Positions 1-10,569 of a DNA stretch of 64,000 bases are shown here, in pieces. Under the pieces are notes generated by a model that saw only the letters and a program-made list of their open reading frames with translations, made no database searches and had not been told where the DNA came from. Numbering within the stretch: position 1 is the first letter of the stretch; the number at the start of each line of letters is the position of its first letter. Both the position numbers and the translations under genes were made by a program. The stretch comes from Devosia sp. FJ2-5-3. Lineage in GTDB: Bacteria > Pseudomonadota > Alphaproteobacteria > Rhizobiales > Devosiaceae. The DNA lies in the NCBI RefSeq assembly GCF_029201545.1, contig NZ_CP104007.1, positions 2,018,501-2,082,500 on the forward strand, given 5' to 3'.

Positions 1-821
1 AAAGAGTGACGGGGATCATGGGGGCGAGCGACCGGCTGGCGGGCACGCTGGGCGCCGCGGCGGCGGGCGGGCTGATCGCCCTGATCGGGCCGATGCCGGC
101 CCTGATGGTCAATGCTGGGGCCTTCCTGGCTTCGGCCATTCTGGTGTCGGCCGGGGTGCCGAAACAGGTGCGGGCGGTGGCAGCGGGCCAGCCGGTGAGC
201 TATCGGGCGGATTTCTCGGCGGGATGGGCGGCGCTGCGCAATGAGCCGGTGCTGATGGCGATGGTGGTGATGATCGCGGTGACCAATCTTTTCGACCAGG
301 CCTACGCCATCGTGCTGCTGCCCGTGTGGGTGAGGGAGGCGGGGCTGGATGTGAGCTGGGTGGGGATCCTCCTCGCGATCTTTTCGGCAGGTGCGATTGC
401 GGGCGCGACGGTGGCGGCGGCCACGGCCGAGAAACTGCCCCGGCTTTTCGTCTACACGACGGGGTTCGTGTTTGCCGGGCCGGCGCCGATGGTGGCGCTG
501 GCTTCGGGCCTGCCCATGCCGGTTCTGGCCGGCGTGCTGACCATCAGTGGTTTTGCCGCAGGGTTTCTCAACCCCATCGTCGGGGCGATCCTTTTCGAGC
601 GCATTCCAAAGGCCATGGTGGGGCGCGTCATCGCGCTCGTGGGAGCGCTCGGGTGGGTGCTGATGCCGTTTGGCGGGCTTTATGCGGGGGTGCTCGTGAC
701 AAATACGGGTATTTCGCCCGCCCTGGTCTTGACGGGAATGCTGTACCTTGTCGCCGCCCTGTCGCCGATTGCCGTTCCCGCATTTCGCCAGATGAAGCGG
801 CAGCAACCGGCAAAAGCCTGA
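1..821 (+). CDS. MFS exporter, C-terminal part (5' truncated by window edge)
   Basis: This is a polytopic membrane protein of the major facilitator superfamily, most like the EntS/MFS_3 type of drug or siderophore exporter. The frame is open to the window edge, so the visible 271 or so residues are the C-terminal two thirds of a protein of about 400 residues. A GTG at position 6 is probably internal. Hydrophobic segments alternate with short loops, and the N-terminal visible part (GASDRLAGTLGAAAAGGLIA) matches the Gly-rich helix that follows the central loop in this family. The substrate cannot be told from sequence. It ends 87 bp before gyrA on the same strand and looks unrelated to it. Confidence 0.8.
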   Translation, partial: RVTGIMGASDRLAGTLGAAAAGGLIALIGPMPALMVNAGAFLASAILVSAGVPKQVRAVAAGQPVSYRADFSAGWAALRNEPVLMAMVVMIAVTNLFDQAYAIVLLPVWVREAGLDVSWVGILLAIFSAGAIAGATVAAATAEKLPRLFVYTTGFVFAGPAPMVALASGLPMPVLAGVLTISGFAAGFLNPIVGAILFERIPKAMVGRVIALVGALGWVLMPFGGLYAGVLVTNTGISPALVLTGMLYLVAALSPIAVPAFRQMKRQQPAKA

Positions 822-908
822 TCTCCACAGGTTGAACCGCCGGAAATTGGTATTTCCGGCCGGAATCGCCTATCTATCGGTTAACAAGAACCAACACGGA
901 ATCACCCC

Positions 909-3689
909 GTGAGTGATACGACCGATAATCTGCCTGCCGAGACCCCTCGGTCCGGCATAGCGACGATTCAGATCACCGACGAGATGCGCAAGAGCTATCT
1001 CGATTACGCGATGAGCGTGATCGTCAGCCGCGCACTTCCGGACGTGCGGGATGGCCTCAAGCCGGTGCACCGGCGCATCCTGTTCTCGATGAGCGAGAAC
1101 GGATACGAATACAACAAGCCCTATCGCAAATCGGCCCGCGTGGTCGGCGACGTGATCGGTAAATACCACCCCCATGGCGACTCCTCGATCTATATGGCCT
1201 TGGTCCGTATGGCGCAGGATTTCTCCATGGGAGAAATGCTGGCGGAAGGTCAGGGCAATTTCGGTTCGGTCGACGGCGATATGCCGGCGGCCATGCGCTA
1301 TACCGAAGTGCGCATGCAGAGGATCACCAATTCCCTGCTCGACGACCTCGACAAGGACACGGTGGACTTCCGGCCCAACTATGATGGGTCCGAGAACGAA
1401 CCCACTGTGCTGCCGGCGCGCTTCCCCAACATGCTGGTCAATGGCGGCAGCGGCATCGCCGTCGGCATGGCGACCAATGTGCCGACGCACAATCTGAGCG
1501 AAACCATCAATGCCGCCCTGGCGCTGCTGGACAATCCGTTCGCCACCACCGATGAGCTGATCGAGCACCTGCCGGGCCCCGACTTCCCGACAGGCGGCGT
1601 CATTCTGGGCCGCGCCGGTATCCGGCAGGCCTATGAGACGGGTCGCGGTTCGATCATCGTGCGTGGCCGGGCGGTGGTGGAAGAGGTTCGCAAGGAACGC
1701 GAAGCCATCGTCATCACCGAGATCCCCTATCAGGTGAACAAGGCGCATCTGGTCGAAAAGATCGCCGAGCTGGTGCGCGACAAGCGCGTCGAAGGCATTG
1801 CCGATCTGCGCGACGAATCCAGCCGCGAAGGCATGCGCATCGTCATCGAGGTCAAGCGTGACGCGATGCCGGATGTGGTGCTGAACCAGCTCTATCGGTT
1901 CACGCAGCTGCAGAGTTCGTTCGGCTGCAATTTCGTGGCGCTCAATGGCGGCAAGCCGGAGCTGATGAATCTGAAACAGATTCTCGAGGCGTTCCTCAGC
2001 TTCCGTGAGGAAGTGGTGACGCGTCGCGCCCGGTTCCTGCTGAACAAGGCCCGTGACCGCGCCCATATCCTGGTTGGCCTGGCCGTGGCCGTCGCCAATA
2101 TCGACGAGGTTATCGCGCTGATCCGCACCGCGCCCGATCCGGCAACTGCCCGCGAACAGCTGATGACGCGCCGCTGGCCGGCTGCCGATGTCGAGCCGCT
2201 GATCCGCCTGATCGACGATCCGCGCCACCAGATCAACGAAGACGGCACGTTCAATCTTTCCGAGGAACAGGCCCGCGCCATTCTCGAACTGCGCCTGGCG
2301 CGCCTCACGGCCCTTGGCCGGGATGAAATCGGCGAAGAACTCAATGGCCTGGGCGCCGAGATCGAGGACTATCTCGATATCCTGCGCAGCCGCGAGCGCG
2401 TGCAGCAGATCATCCGCGAGGAACTCCAGGAGATCCGCGACCAGTTCGGCCGCGCCCGCAAGACGGAAATCGCCGACCATGTCGCCGATTTTGACGACGA
2501 AGACCTGATCGCCCGCGAAGACATGGTGGTGACGGTCAGTCACGCCGGCTATATCAAGCGGGTGCCGCTTTCCACCTACCGCGCCCAGAATCGCGGCGGC
2601 AAGGGTCGCTCGGGCATGTCGACGCGCGAGGAGGATTTCGTCTCGCGCCTGTTCGTCGCCAATACCCATACGCCGGTGCTGTTCTTCACCAGCCGTGGCA
2701 TTGCCTACAAGATCAAGGTCTGGCGCCTGCCGCTGGCCCCTGCGAATGGCAAGGGCAAGGCTCTGATCAACATCCTGCCGCTGGAGCAGGGCGAGCGGAT
2801 CACCTCGATCATGCCGTTGCCCGAGGACGAAGGCAGCTGGGGCAATCTCGACATCATGTTCGCCACGACGCGCGGCACGGTGCGCCGCAACTCGCTGGCC
2901 GACTTCGTCGAAGTGCGCCAGAACGGCAAGATCGCCATGAAGCTCGACGAGGGCGATGCGATCGTCGGTGTCGAGACCTGCACCGTCAACAACGACGTGC
3001 TGCTGACCACGGCGCTGGGCCAGGCCATCCGCTTCCGCGTCGACGACGTGCGCCTGTTCAAGGGCCGCGATTCGATGGGCGTCCGCGGCATTCAGCTGGC
3101 GGAGAACGACACTGTCATCTCGATGGCCGTGATCAACCACTCGGATGCGACGGCCGAAGAACGCGCCGCCTATCTCAAGCGCAGCCGCGCCATGAGGGGC
3201 GAAGTCGACAGCGACGACAATGCTTCGGATGAAGCAGGTGTCGAGGCCGGCGAGCTGGATCAGGAGCTCTATGCCAAGATGGGCGCTCTCGAGCAGTTCA
3301 TCCTGACCATCTCCGAGAACGGCTATGGCAAGCGCACCTCGAGCCACGAATACCGGATCACCGGGCGTGGCGGTAAGGGTATCGTCGCCATGGCCGTCAA
3401 CAAGCGCAACGGCAATTTGATCGCCAGCTTCCCGGTGGAAGAGGAAGACCAGATCATGCTGATCAGCGATGGCGGCCAGACCATCCGACTGCCGGTTGGT
3501 GGCGACAAGCCGATCGGCATCAAGGGCCGCAGCACCCAGGGCGTGATCGTGTTCGACACGGCCGAGGGCGAGAAGGTGGTCTCGGTCGAGCGCATCAGCG
3601 AGCCGGAAGGCGATGAGGATGATGGCGAGGCCAGCGGCGGTGACACCGGAGGCGATGCGCCGCCCGATACCGGGGCTGCGGAAGAATAA
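909..3689 (+). CDS. gyrA: DNA gyrase subunit A
   Basis: This is the catalytic breakage-reunion subunit of DNA gyrase, which works with GyrB to introduce negative supercoils. At 926 residues it is full length, with a GTG start. The catalytic tyrosine is Y131 in MRYTEVRMQ. The quinolone-resistance region reads [17 protein letters not shown]: Ser92 aligns with E. coli Ser83, but Met96 sits where E. coli has Asp87. The GyrA box at 560-566 is QNRGGKG rather than QRRGGKG. The C-terminal beta-pinwheel carries an insertion rich in Asp and Glu (about 760-785), and the protein ends in a long acidic tail, as in other Rhizobiales. A strong intrinsic terminator follows directly. Family assignment is certain; drug response is inference. 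Confidence 0.98.
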   Translation: MSDTTDNLPAETPRSGIATIQITDEMRKSYLDYAMSVIVSRALPDVRDGLKPVHRRILFSMSENGYEYNKPYRKSARVVGDVIGKYHPHGDSSIYMALVRMAQDFSMGEMLAEGQGNFGSVDGDMPAAMRYTEVRMQRITNSLLDDLDKDTVDFRPNYDGSENEPTVLPARFPNMLVNGGSGIAVGMATNVPTHNLSETINAALALLDNPFATTDELIEHLPGPDFPTGGVILGRAGIRQAYETGRGSIIVRGRAVVEEVRKEREAIVITEIPYQVNKAHLVEKIAELVRDKRVEGIADLRDESSREGMRIVIEVKRDAMPDVVLNQLYRFTQLQSSFGCNFVALNGGKPELMNLKQILEAFLSFREEVVTRRARFLLNKARDRAHILVGLAVAVANIDEVIALIRTAPDPATAREQLMTRRWPAADVEPLIRLIDDPRHQINEDGTFNLSEEQARAILELRLARLTALGRDEIGEELNGLGAEIEDYLDILRSRERVQQIIREELQEIRDQFGRARKTEIADHVADFDDEDLIAREDMVVTVSHAGYIKRVPLSTYRAQNRGGKGRSGMSTREEDFVSRLFVANTHTPVLFFTSRGIAYKIKVWRLPLAPANGKGKALINILPLEQGERITSIMPLPEDEGSWGNLDIMFATTRGTVRRNSLADFVEVRQNGKIAMKLDEGDAIVGVETCTVNNDVLLTTALGQAIRFRVDDVRLFKGRDSMGVRGIQLAENDTVISMAVINHSDATAEERAAYLKRSRAMRGEVDSDDNASDEAGVEAGELDQELYAKMGALEQFILTISENGYGKRTSSHEYRITGRGGKGIVAMAVNKRNGNLIASFPVEEEDQIMLISDGGQTIRLPVGGDKPIGIKGRSTQGVIVFDTAEGEKVVSVERISEPEGDEDDGEASGGDTGGDAPPDTGAAEE

Positions 3690-3693
3690 GAAA

Positions 3694-3722
3694 AAGGGGC
3701 GCTTCGGCGCCCCTTGTTTTTT
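3694..3722 (+). terminator. Intrinsic terminator after gyrA
   Basis: A 9-bp perfect stem (AAGGGGCGC / GCGCCCCTT) with a TTCG tetraloop, followed one base later by six T. It starts 4 bp after the gyrA stop codon. Confidence 0.9.
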
Positions 3723-3906
3723 GGTCCCGCCAATGGGCTGCGCGCGTCAGCCCAGTGCCGTTCCTGAAGTCGAAGGGGCAGGGGCGGCGTTGCCCGCTGT
3801 ATAGACGAAAGGTCGGCCTGGCTGTGGCCAAATTTGGCTGCGGCGTGCTTGCCTCTTGTGCCGCTGCATGAGAAAATCCTAATAACAACAAGAGGAAGGG
3901 GGCGGC

Positions 3907-4401
3907 ATGAGCAAGCTTGTCGGGTTTTATCCGGGATCGTTCGATCCGCTGACCAACGGGCATCTCGATGTCATCGAGCGGGCCTGCAAACTCGTCGATA
4001 CGCTGGTGGTGGCCGTTGGAATCAGCGCGACCAAGAAGAACCCGCTATTCAGCCATGTCGACCGCATTGAAATTCTCCATCAGGTGCTCGGGCCGGTCGG
4101 TCTGCGCACCGAGACGGAATTCCGCATCGTCGACTTTTCGGGGCTCATGGTGAACGCGGCGCGCGAGCATGGCGCAAAGCTCATCATCCGCGGGCTACGC
4201 GACACGACCGATTATAATTACGAGATGCAGATGGTGGGAATGAACGCCCAGATGGCGCCCGACCTGCAGACCGTGTTCCTCCCCTCCAGCCCACCCGTGC
4301 GGCATATCTCGGCCACATTGGTGCGGCAAATCGCAGAGATGGGCGGGGATATTTCCGCCTTCGTCCCGCCAATCGTCCTCAAGGCTTTGAAATCACGATG
4401 A
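3907..4401 (+). CDS. coaD: Phosphopantetheine adenylyltransferase
   Basis: The enzyme transfers AMP from ATP to 4'-phosphopantetheine, giving dephospho-CoA in the penultimate step of coenzyme A synthesis in the cytoplasm. The 164-residue length is typical. The nucleotidyltransferase signature is clear at the N terminus (YPGSFDPLTNGHLDVIERA, with the T/H-x-G-H motif), and the ISATLVR motif near residue 137 matches the family's ISSTxVR phosphate-binding loop. ATG is preceded by a purine-rich GGAAGGGGG. Its stop codon overlaps the start of the next gene (ATGA), so the two are probably translationally coupled. Confidence 0.97.
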   Translation: MSKLVGFYPGSFDPLTNGHLDVIERACKLVDTLVVAVGISATKKNPLFSHVDRIEILHQVLGPVGLRTETEFRIVDFSGLMVNAAREHGAKLIIRGLRDTTDYNYEMQMVGMNAQMAPDLQTVFLPSSPPVRHISATLVRQIAEMGGDISAFVPPIVLKALKSR

Positions 4402-4985
4402 TCACTCTCTCCCGTCGCCTGCTCGGTGGCCTCGCACTCGCCGCCATGGTCAGCCTGGCTGCGCCCGCCTTCGCTCAGGACGGCACGCCGCACCTGATCC
4501 TGACGCTCGAGAGCGGCACGGTCGATATCGAACTGCTGCCCGAACTCGCGCCCAAGCATGTCGAGCGCGTCGTGACGCTGGCCGAAAGCGGCGAATATGA
4601 CAATGTCGTCTTCCACCGCGTGATCGAGGGCTTCATGGCCCAGACCGGCGACGTGGAATTCGGCAAGGAAAATACCCCGAATTTCGATCTGCAGCGGGCC
4701 GGCATGGGCGGTTCGAAGCTGCCCGACGTTGAGGCCGAATTCAATTCGGAGAGCTTCCAGCGCGGTATTCTGGGCGCGGCGCGCTCGCAGAACCCGAACT
4801 CGTTCAACTCGCAGTTCTTCATCACCTATGCCGATGCGAGCTTCCTCGACGGGCAGTACACCGTGTTCGGCAAGGTTGCCTCCGGCATGGAAGCTGTCGA
4901 TGCGCTCGAGAAGGGGCCGCAATCGGCCAATGGCGCCGTGGCAAACCCGGACAAGATCATCAAGGCGACGATCGAATACAAGTAA
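4398..4985 (+). CDS. ppiA: Periplasmic cyclophilin-type peptidyl-prolyl isomerase
   Basis: This is a cyclophilin that catalyses cis-trans isomerisation of prolyl bonds. A Sec signal peptide is visible (MITLSRRLLGG, a hydrophobic core, cleavage after PAFA-QDG), so it should act in the periplasm. The domain covers about residues 28-195 and includes FHRVIEGFMAQTGD and the NSFNSQFFITYAD stretch that lines the active site. The start overlaps the coaD stop by four bases. A second cyclophilin without a signal peptide lies at 47158, so the pair divides between periplasm and cytoplasm. The ppiA symbol follows the exported location. Confidence 0.93.
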   Translation: MITLSRRLLGGLALAAMVSLAAPAFAQDGTPHLILTLESGTVDIELLPELAPKHVERVVTLAESGEYDNVVFHRVIEGFMAQTGDVEFGKENTPNFDLQRAGMGGSKLPDVEAEFNSESFQRGILGAARSQNPNSFNSQFFITYADASFLDGQYTVFGKVASGMEAVDALEKGPQSANGAVANPDKIIKATIEYK

Positions 4986-5010
4986 GCGGTTCGTCACCGG
5001 TTTTTCAGAG

Positions 5011-5041
5011 CCCCGTCGCACATGGTGCGGCGGGGTTTTTT
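5011..5041 (+). terminator. Intrinsic terminator after ppiA
   Basis: A 10-bp stem (5011-5020 with 5026-5035) containing one G-T wobble and a 5-nt loop, followed by six T. It lies 26 bp after the ppiA stop codon. Confidence 0.85.
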
Positions 5042-5080
5042 GTGTTCGGTATTTTGGTTGCGTTCGGGCTGTTTGCTCGA

Positions 5081-5143
5081 TGTCATCCCCGCGAAAGCGG
5101 GGACCTCCGTTCAACAGGGGTTCCCGCTTTCGCGGGAATGACA
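5081..5143. repeat. REP-like paired palindrome
   Basis: Two 23-nt arms (5081-5103 and 5121-5143) are inverted copies with two mismatches, and each arm is itself a small hairpin (CCCGCGAAAGCGGG). The outer ends read TGTCA and TGACA. This TCATTCCCGCGAAAGCGGGAA-type sequence is a widespread dispersed palindrome in proteobacterial genomes. It lies in the convergent gap between ppiA and tig. I saw no other copy in this window. Confidence 0.75.
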
Positions 5144-5185
5144 CCGCGGATAAACCGGAATGGTCGGTAGTTGGGCTGGAAAACA

Positions 5186-5213
5186 AAAAGGCCGCCCCGG
5201 GGGGCGGCCTTTT
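5186..5213 (-). terminator. Bidirectional terminator between tig and ppiA
   Basis: A 13-bp perfect stem (AAAAGGCCGCCCC / GGGGCGGCCTTTT) with a minimal GG loop. The A run to its left gives a U tract for tig transcripts on the minus strand, and the T run to its right also serves the plus strand. Confidence 0.85.
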
Positions 5214-5233
5214 CGATTCGGTGCGAGGCCAGC

Positions 5234-6613
5234 TTAGTGGTGGTGCTCTTCGGGGACTTCGTCCTCGTCGGCCTGGATGAGCTTGGCCAGCTCTTCGCGG
5301 GTCATCTTCTTTTCAGTCTGTTCGGCAAGGTCGGCAACGTAGTCGACGACCTTGTTCTCGAAGACCGGAGCGCGCAGGCTTGCGAGGGCCTGGGCGTTCT
5401 GACGGTAATAGTCATAAACCTGCTGTTCCTGGCCGGGGAAGCGGCGGATCTCAGCGAGCAGGGCCTGCTGGTGCTCGTCGTCGGTGACCTGAACTTCGTT
5501 CTGGTTGCCGATTTCGGCGACGACGAGACCCAGACGCACGCGGCGCTCGGCAATGCGCTGATACTGCTCGCGGGCAGCTTCCTCGGTGGTGCCTTCGTCT
5601 TCGAAGGACCGGCCGTGGCTCTCGACTTCGTGCTGGACGCGCTGCCAGATGGTGGCGAATTCGGCTTCGACCAGCTGGGCCGGAACGTCGAACTTGTGGC
5701 CATCGTCGAGGGCGTCGAGAATCTGGCGCTTGATGTGCTGACGGCTCATGGAGGCTAGGGCGGCTTCCATCTGTTCCTTCACGGCATTGCGCAGTGCGGC
5801 AACGTCTTCGAGGCCGAGCTTCTTGGCGAACTCGTCGTCCAGCTCGCCCTGGTTCGGCCCATCGACATGCAGGATAGTGACGTCGAAGGTCGCTTCCTTA
5901 CCGGCCAGCTCGGCATTGTTGTAGTCTGCCGGGAAGGTCACGGTGATGGTGCGGGTCTCGTCCTTCTTCTGGCCAACGAGCTGTTCTTCGAAGCCAGGGA
6001 TGAACTCGTTCGAGCCAACGGTCAGGTGCGCATGGTCGGACTTGCCGCCAGCGAACTCAACGCCGTCGATCTTGCCGACGAAGCTGAGGCCAAGACGATC
6101 GCCCTGCTCGACGACAGCGCCATCACCCTTGTCGGTGTAGCCGCGATTCTGGGCGAACACGCGGTTCACTTCAGCGTCGATTTCTTCTTCGGTGACTTCA
6201 ACGACCGGCTTGTCGAGCTTGAGGCCCTTGAGGTCCATCAGGGTGACGGGCGGGAGGACTTCATATTCGACTTCGAATGCGAGGTCGGTCTTGCCATCGA
6301 GCACGTCATTGATGACGGCCTGATCCTGGGGCAGGTCAACCTTGGGCTGTGCTGCGGCGCGCTCGGAGCGCTGGTCCAGCGTGTCGGACACGGTCGCGTT
6401 GATCGCGTCGGTCATCACTTCGGACATGGCCGAACGGCCATAGAGCTTCTTGAGGTGGGCGGTCGGCACCTTGCCGGGACGGAAGCCCTTGATGTTGGCC
6501 TGGCCCTTGAGCTCTTCCAGCTTGGAATCGAGGCGCGAAACGAGGTCGGCTGCCGGGATAGTGACACTGAGCTTGCGCTTCAGGCCTTCGTTGAGGGTTT
6601 CAGTAACCTGCAT
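5234..6613 (-). CDS. tig: Trigger factor
   Basis: This ribosome-bound chaperone and prolyl isomerase meets nascent chains at the exit tunnel. At 459 residues it has all three parts. The N-terminal ribosome-binding domain carries the signature FRPGKVP (about residues 44-50; E. coli GFRxGKxP). A FKBP-type domain spans about 160-245 (GDRLGLSFVGKIDGVEFAGG). The rest is the helical substrate-binding C-terminal domain. The protein ends in an acidic stretch and three histidines (PEEHHH). It is transcribed leftward from just below tRNA-Leu and stops at a strong bidirectional terminator. Confidence 0.97.
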   Translation of the reverse strand: MQVTETLNEGLKRKLSVTIPAADLVSRLDSKLEELKGQANIKGFRPGKVPTAHLKKLYGRSAMSEVMTDAINATVSDTLDQRSERAAAQPKVDLPQDQAVINDVLDGKTDLAFEVEYEVLPPVTLMDLKGLKLDKPVVEVTEEEIDAEVNRVFAQNRGYTDKGDGAVVEQGDRLGLSFVGKIDGVEFAGGKSDHAHLTVGSNEFIPGFEEQLVGQKKDETRTITVTFPADYNNAELAGKEATFDVTILHVDGPNQGELDDEFAKKLGLEDVAALRNAVKEQMEAALASMSRQHIKRQILDALDDGHKFDVPAQLVEAEFATIWQRVQHEVESHGRSFEDEGTTEEAAREQYQRIAERRVRLGLVVAEIGNQNEVQVTDDEHQQALLAEIRRFPGQEQQVYDYYRQNAQALASLRAPVFENKVVDYVADLAEQTEKKMTREELAKLIQADEDEVPEEHHH

Positions 6614-6661
6614 GGGGGGCTATTCCCGTTAGAATTGATCTTCTTAAGGCCAGGACCAAAT

Positions 6662-6746
6662 TGGTGCGGGTGAGAGGACTCGAACCTCCACGCCTTGCGG
6701 CGCTGGAACCTAAATCCAGTGCGTCTACCAGTTCCGCCACACCCGC
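6662..6746 (-). tRNA. tRNA-Leu (UAG anticodon)
   Basis: An 85-nt class II tRNA on the minus strand with encoded CCA (TGG at 6662-6664). The acceptor arms GCGGGTG and CACCCGC pair perfectly, with discriminator A. The anticodon loop TTTAGGT between CTGGA and TCCAG gives UAG. A long variable arm (CGCCGCAAGGCG) is typical of tRNA-Leu. Confidence 0.96.
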
Positions 6747-6777
6747 ATTGGGTCCCCTTCTGGCCGGGTTGGGGTTG

Positions 6778-6806
6778 CATCTATATCAAGAGATGGGGTC
6801 AGTCAA
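6778..6806 (-). promoter_or_regulatory. Sigma-70-type promoter of tRNA-Leu
   Basis: Read on the minus strand: TTGACT (6806-6801), a 17-nt spacer, then TAGATG (6783-6778). Transcription would start about 25 nt before the mature tRNA. The same -35 and -10 style is seen at the other tRNA genes in the window. Confidence 0.6.
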
Positions 6807-7505
<699 letters not shown>

Positions 7506-7567
7506 CCACCCACGCCCACCAGCCACACAGCCAATCAACAAGCATCTGAATAGACAGGGGAAACCTA

Positions 7568-8977
7568 ATGACGACCGGAGCAGAAATTATCCAGCGCATG
7601 AAGGACGAGAACATCAAGTATCTCGACGTGCGTTTCACGGACCTGCGCGGCAAGCTGCAGCACGTCACCATGGACGCTTCGGTCGTTGATGCCGATCTGT
7701 TCGAAGATGGCGTGATGTTCGACGGCTCCTCGATTGCGGGCTGGAAGGCCATCAACGAGTCGGACATGGTCCTGATGCCCGATCCGAACTCGGCCTATAT
7801 CGACCCCTTCTTCGCCGCCTCGACCCTCGCCATCAACTGCGACATTCTCGAGCCGGCCACCTACCAGCCCTATAACCGCGACCCGCGCTCGATCGCCAAG
7901 AAGGCCGAAGCCCTGGTCAAGACGACGGGTGTCGGTGACACCGTGGTGTTCGGCCCGGAACCCGAATTCTTCATCTTCGACGACGTGAAGTACTCGACCT
8001 CGACCTACAAGGTCGGTTTCCAGGTCGACGCGTCGGAGCTGCCGACCAATAACGACGCCGAATATGAGCACGGCAATAACGGCCACCACATTGGCCTCAA
8101 GAAGGGCTATTTCCCGGTTCCGCCGCTGGACAGCGCCCAGGATATGCGCGGCGAGATGCTCGAAGCGATGGGCCAGATGGGCGTCATCATCGAGAAGCAC
8201 CACCACGAAGTGGCTTCCGCCCAGCATGAGCTTGGCCTCAAGTACAAGCAGATGATCGCGTCGGCTGACGACGTGCTGATCTACAAGTATGCCGTGCAGC
8301 AGGTTGCCAATTCCTATGGCAAGACCGCGACCTTCCTGCCCAAGCCCGTCTATGGCGACAATGGTTCGGGCATGCACTGCCACATGTCGATCTGGAAGGA
8401 CGGCAAGCCGCTGTTCGCCGGCGACCAGTATGCAGGCCTGTCGACGGAGTGCCTCTACTACATCGGTGGCGTGATCAAGCACGCCAAGGCCATCAATGCC
8501 TTCACCAACCCGACCACCAACTCCTACAAGCGTCTGGTGCCCGGTTTCGAAGCCCCCGTGCTGCTGGCCTATTCGGCCCGTAACCGTTCGGCTTCCTGCC
8601 GTATCCCCTTCGGCCAGTCGCCGAAGTCCAAGCGCGTCGAAGTGCGTTTCCCCGATCCGCTGGCGAACCCGTACCTGGCCTACACCGCGCTGTTGATGGC
8701 CGGCCTCGACGGCATCAAGAACAAGATCCACCCCGGCGACCCGATGGACAAGGATCTCTACGAGCTGCCGAAGGACGAACTCAAGGGCATCCCGACCGTT
8801 TCCGGTTCGCTCCGCGAAGCGCTCGAAAACCTCGACAAGGATCGCGATTTCCTCAAGGTCGGCGGCGTCATGGATGACGATTTCATCAACGCCTATATCG
8901 ATCTGAAGATGGCGGAAGTGCTGCGTGTCGAAATGACCCCGCACCCGGTCGAATACGAAATGTACTACTCCGCCTGA
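7568..8977 (+). CDS. glnA: Glutamine synthetase type I
   Basis: The enzyme makes glutamine from glutamate, ammonia and ATP, and forms a dodecamer in the cytoplasm. It has 469 residues, the length of the GSI-beta class. The beta-grasp N-terminal domain is followed by the catalytic domain with DGSSIAGW (52-59), [10 protein letters not shown] (265-274, metal and substrate) and the Arg-rich [12 protein letters not shown] (336-347). Tyr398 in DKDLYELP is the adenylylation site used by GlnE, so post-translational control by the PII/GlnE cascade is expected. A clear Shine-Dalgarno (AGGGGAA) precedes the ATG, and a strong terminator follows. Confidence 0.98.
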   Translation: MTTGAEIIQRMKDENIKYLDVRFTDLRGKLQHVTMDASVVDADLFEDGVMFDGSSIAGWKAINESDMVLMPDPNSAYIDPFFAASTLAINCDILEPATYQPYNRDPRSIAKKAEALVKTTGVGDTVVFGPEPEFFIFDDVKYSTSTYKVGFQVDASELPTNNDAEYEHGNNGHHIGLKKGYFPVPPLDSAQDMRGEMLEAMGQMGVIIEKHHHEVASAQHELGLKYKQMIASADDVLIYKYAVQQVANSYGKTATFLPKPVYGDNGSGMHCHMSIWKDGKPLFAGDQYAGLSTECLYYIGGVIKHAKAINAFTNPTTNSYKRLVPGFEAPVLLAYSARNRSASCRIPFGQSPKSKRVEVRFPDPLANPYLAYTALLMAGLDGIKNKIHPGDPMDKDLYELPKDELKGIPTVSGSLREALENLDKDRDFLKVGGVMDDDFINAYIDLKMAEVLRVEMTPHPVEYEMYYSA

Positions 8978-8996
8978 TTGGCGCGAGCGGAACGAG

Positions 8997-9026
8997 AAAG
9001 GGCCCTTCGGGGCCCTTTTGCTTTTT
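8997..9026 (+). terminator. Intrinsic terminator after glnA
   Basis: A 9-bp perfect stem (AAAGGGCCC / GGGCCCTTT) with a TTCG loop and the T-rich tail TTTTGCTTTTT. It starts 20 bp after the glnA stop. Confidence 0.9.
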
Positions 9027-9102
9027 GGCCGTCCGGTCTGGTCGGGGAGCGTCGCAGGCCCTATGTGTTGGGCGGAATCGTTTGCTGGTTCGGGAGCACG
9101 CC

Positions 9103-10569
9103 ATGTCGCAGGCCGATATTCTTCTCAGCCCTCAGGAAATGGCGCAGGCCGACCGCCTGGCCGTCGCCGGCGGCATGCGCTCCTTCCGGTTGATGGAGGC
9201 TGCCGGCAAGGCGGTGATGGAAGCCATTATCGAGCGCTATTACCAGCGCTCCGTGCTGGTGCTGTGCGGGCCGGGCAATAATGGCGGCGACGGGTTCATC
9301 GTGGCGCGGCTGCTGCAACAGCGGGGTTGGCCGGTGCAGGTGCGGCTCCTCGGCAATCGCGCCGATCTCAAGGGTGATGCCGCGCAGGCGGCCGAACTCT
9401 GGACCGGGCGCTGCGACGAACCCACGCCCAAGGATATCGATGACGCCGATCTGGTGGTCGACGCCATGGTCGGAGCCGGGCTCGACCGGTATTTGACCGG
9501 CGCCTATGCCGACATGGTCAATGCGGTGAACGAATCCAGCCTGCCCGTCGTGAGTATCGACGTGCCCAGCGGCATTGACGGGGCAACAGGCGCGATTCGC
9601 GGCGCGGCGATGATCTCCGACATGACGATTACGTTTTTCCGGCTGAAGCCGGGGCACCTGCTCCTGCCGGGGCGGCAGCATTGCGGGGAAGTGGTGCTCG
9701 CCGAGATCGGCATTCCCGAAAATGTGCTGGATAAGATCGGCGCGCGGGCCTGGCAGAACACGCCGGCGCTGTGGTCGCTGCCGGGTGCGCTGGCGGATGG
9801 GCATAAATTCGACCGTGGCCATGTCGTGGTTGTCTCGGGCGGCGTATTGGAGACCGGGGCGGCACGACTGTCTGCCTATGGCGCTTTTCGCGTTGGCGCG
9901 GGGCTGGTGTCGCTGGCTGGGGAAACTGAAGCGTTACGGGTTCATGCCAATCACGTCACCTCGATCATGCTCAAGCCGGCCGAGGATGCGGATGGTCTTG
10001 CCAGGTTACTGAAGGATCGCCGGATCAATTCGGTTGTGATCGGCCCGGCAGCGGGCGTGGGCGACGGGACACGGGCCAAGGTGGCGGCAGTGCTGGCCTC
10101 CGGCGCAGCGGCCGTTCTCGATGCCGACGCCATCACCAGCTTTGCCGAGGGCAGTGAGACGCTCTTTTCCGCTATCCAGGCGGAGCAGAGGCCGGTCGTG
10201 CTGACGCCGCATGAAGGGGAATTCCGAAAACTCTTTGGCGATGTGCCGGGCGGAAAGCTGGAGCGGGCGCGGGCGGCTGCAGCGCATTCGGGCGCCATTA
10301 TCCTCCTCAAAGGAAGCGACACGGTCATCGCGGCGCCCGATGGACGCGCAGCCATCAATGCCAATGCGCCGACCTGGCTGGGCACGGCCGGGGCAGGGGA
10401 TGTGCTGGCGGGTGTCGTGGCGGGCCTCCTGGGCCAGGGCATGGGTGGGTTCGAAGCCGCATGCGCCGGCGTCTGGCTGCACGCGGAGGCGGCCAACCGG
10501 TTTGGCGGGCCCGGCATGCTGAGCGAGGATCTGCCGCTGCTGTTGCCGGGCGTGCTTGTCGGGCTTTGA
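9103..10569 (+). CDS. nnr: Bifunctional NAD(P)H-hydrate epimerase / ADP-dependent NAD(P)H-hydrate dehydratase
   Basis: This metabolite-repair enzyme turns damaged hydrated NADH and NADPH back into the normal cofactors. The N-terminal YjeF_N epimerase domain (about 1-215) shows [19 protein letters not shown]. The C-terminal ribokinase-like dehydratase domain (about 230-488) shows TPHEGEF and the ATP-site [10 protein letters not shown]. The start is set at the ATG at 9103 ([13 protein letters not shown]), with GGGAG about seven bases upstream. A longer frame from 9025 would begin inside the glnA terminator and is unlikely. Length 488 residues. Confidence 0.94.
   Translation: MSQADILLSPQEMAQADRLAVAGGMRSFRLMEAAGKAVMEAIIERYYQRSVLVLCGPGNNGGDGFIVARLLQQRGWPVQVRLLGNRADLKGDAAQAAELWTGRCDEPTPKDIDDADLVVDAMVGAGLDRYLTGAYADMVNAVNESSLPVVSIDVPSGIDGATGAIRGAAMISDMTITFFRLKPGHLLLPGRQHCGEVVLAEIGIPENVLDKIGARAWQNTPALWSLPGALADGHKFDRGHVVVVSGGVLETGAARLSAYGAFRVGAGLVSLAGETEALRVHANHVTSIMLKPAEDADGLARLLKDRRINSVVIGPAAGVGDGTRAKVAAVLASGAAAVLDADAITSFAEGSETLFSAIQAEQRPVVLTPHEGEFRKLFGDVPGGKLERARAAAAHSGAIILLKGSDTVIAAPDGRAAINANAPTWLGTAGAGDVLAGVVAGLLGQGMGGFEAACAGVWLHAEAANRFGGPGMLSEDLPLLLPGVLVGL

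Noticed and set aside
870..3347. Very long open frame antisense to gyrA (over 800 codons)
   Set aside because: It is the mirror of GC-rich codon structure in gyrA, with no ribosome-binding site and a low-complexity, His/Asp/Ala-rich translation unlike any protein family.
9025..9102. Upstream extension of nnr to 9025
   Set aside because: It overlaps the T tract of the glnA terminator and adds residues that do not match the family; the ATG at 9103 has a good ribosome-binding site.
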